A stretch of DNA of 13,366 nucleotides, from the NCBI GenBank assembly GCA_003978075.1, contig QOAM01000022.1, positions 1-13,366 on the forward strand. The letters run 5' to 3'. Positions 13,229 to 13,366 of the stretch are shown here, one piece after another (the first letter of the stretch is position 1; every line of letters begins with the position of its first letter). The position numbers and the translations under genes were made by a program. Source of the stretch: Thermodesulfatator sp. (GTDB lineage: Bacteria > Desulfobacterota > Thermodesulfobacteria > Thermodesulfobacteriales > Thermodesulfobacteriaceae). The notes below the pieces were generated by a model, which made no database searches, was not told the DNA's origin, and was given only the letters and a program-made list of their open reading frames with translations.

Positions 13229-13366
13229 TTACCAAGGATAGAGAATATAGATACTTCCTTCCCATTCACCAGTTTGCACAGAACATTCTATTAACTTTAT
13301 CTTGACCAGGTTTTTCTTGTCTTTGTCCTGATATCTAACTAGAGCTTTCTTTAAAAGCTTAAAACC
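13229..13366 (-). CDS. C-terminal fragment of an unidentified protein (open at the right edge)
   Basis: One minus-strand frame is open from the window edge to TAA (13231-13229), giving 45 residues. It begins GFKLLKKALVRYQDK and ends QTGEWEGSIYILYPW. It is Lys-rich and AT-rich, unlike the other genes here. I do not recognise a family. A 45-codon open frame at an edge can arise by chance, so this could also be non-coding. If real, the gene is upstream and in the same orientation as most of the window and ends before the tRNA. Confidence 0.35.
   Translation of the reverse strand, partial: GFKLLKKALVRYQDKDKKNLVKIKLIECSVQTGEWEGSIYILYPW

Overview
The window looks like a chromosomal segment of a thermophilic, anaerobic, probably sulfate-reducing or sulfur-disproportionating bacterium of the Thermodesulfobacteriota/Desulfobacterota type. 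This is inferred from gene content, not from any marker gene. The pointers are an Mrp ATPase fused to a NifX/Orange-protein-like domain (an architecture known from sulfate reducers), a DsrE-family protein, a MetF reductase fused to a MetV-like cysteine-rich domain (Wood-Ljungdahl style), a stand-alone Fe-S protein with the cluster motif of the corrinoid iron-sulfur protein, and charged Glu/Arg/Lys-rich proteins with few Asn and Gln. Nearly everything is on the minus strand and densely packed. I see no IS element, CRISPR array, rRNA or phage gene.

Left edge (1-2350): the tail of a plus-strand TIM-barrel sugar-phosphate isomerase/epimerase converges on a three-gene minus-strand operon that reads DsrE-like protein, Mrp-NifX fusion, [4Fe-4S] protein. 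Together these look like a sulfur/Fe-S handling module. Upstream of it lies a 111-bp intergenic stretch with a candidate promoter and a repeated TTGGGGGC word.

Middle left (2348-5055): a TonB-dependent outer-membrane receptor is followed 2 nt later by a secreted or anchored protein resembling an ABC-type periplasmic binding protein. This is probably an uptake or sensing pair for an unknown ligand.

Middle and right (5228-12907): seven minus-strand genes in a continuous chain, each overlapping the next by 1 to 32 nt. In transcription order they are a divergent spermidine synthase-like aminopropyltransferase, an Fe-S-type flavoprotein (NADPH-dependent FMN reductase fold), a nitroreductase-family flavoprotein, a secreted DUF4390 protein, an NtrY-like sensor kinase, an NtrX-like sigma-54 activator, and the MetF-MetV fusion. 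The overlaps suggest one transcript and translational coupling. The kinase and activator form a complete two-component pair. The other genes touch redox, polyamine and one-carbon (methyl) metabolism.

Right edge (12908-13366): a tRNA-Arg(ACG) gene on the plus strand is divergent from the long operon, and the two candidate promoters share one TTGCCAA -35 region. Beyond the tRNA the DNA becomes clearly AT-rich (about 34% GC by hand count over 13201-13366, against about 62-65% in two 60-nt lines sampled inside the operon). It holds only the C-terminal end of a possible unknown minus-strand gene.
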